From assembly GCA_021817025.1 (NCBI GenBank), contig JAKAWF010000246.1, positions 1-5,679 on the forward strand: 5,679 bases of DNA. Direction: 5' to 3'. Numbering within the stretch: the stretch's first letter is position 1; the number at the start of each line of letters is the position of its first letter. Below the pieces are notes generated by a model that saw only the letters and a list, made by a program, of their open reading frames with translations, was not told the DNA's origin and made no database searches. A program made the translations under genes and the position numbers. Of this stretch, positions 5,638 to 5,679 are shown piece by piece. This stretch comes from a bacterium. GTDB taxonomy: Bacteria > Chloroflexota > Dormibacteria > UBA8260 > Bog-877.

Positions 5638-5679
5638 TGTGCGCGGTCCGGACACCGGTCAGGCGGGTCGCAGAGATCG

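Overview
This is a G+C-rich bacterial window with G/C-dominated third codon positions. The tRNA has no encoded CCA. It carries an actinobacterial-type DUF4097 protein and an HNH protein of a kind common in Actinobacteria and other high-GC phyla. This fits an actinobacterium or a high-GC relative such as a Chloroflexota or Dormibacterota lineage, but the window alone does not fix the phylum.

Left end (1-294): the last 53 codons of leucyl-tRNA synthetase (leuS), then after 58 bp a complete tRNA gene on the same strand. Its anticodon reads UAU (tRNA-Ile for AUA), which is uncommon in bacteria.

Middle (295-2673): a gene-poor, decayed-looking tract. It holds a GNAT acetyltransferase interrupted by an in-frame TAG where tryptophan is expected, two stretches of about 560 and 400 bp with no convincing gene, and a minus-strand DUF4097 beta-repeat protein. 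The last 225 residues of that protein are clearly conserved, but its N-terminal part is unrecognisable.

Right half (2674-5637): intact coding DNA. A protein of about 500 residues (helical N-terminus, low-complexity linker, charged coiled coil, TPR-like C-terminus) is followed on the same strand by a protein made of the RapZ C-terminal domain joined to an unfamiliar N-terminal domain that lacks the RapZ P-loop kinase. Two GC-rich hairpins lie between them. A minus-strand HNH-endonuclease-fold protein converges on the RapZ-like gene with a 14-bp gap.

No CRISPR array, complete insertion sequence, phage gene or recognisable defence operon is visible. The observations most worth following are the kinase-less RapZ-like protein with its TPR-like neighbour, the tRNA-Ile(UAU), and the amber-interrupted acetyltransferase.
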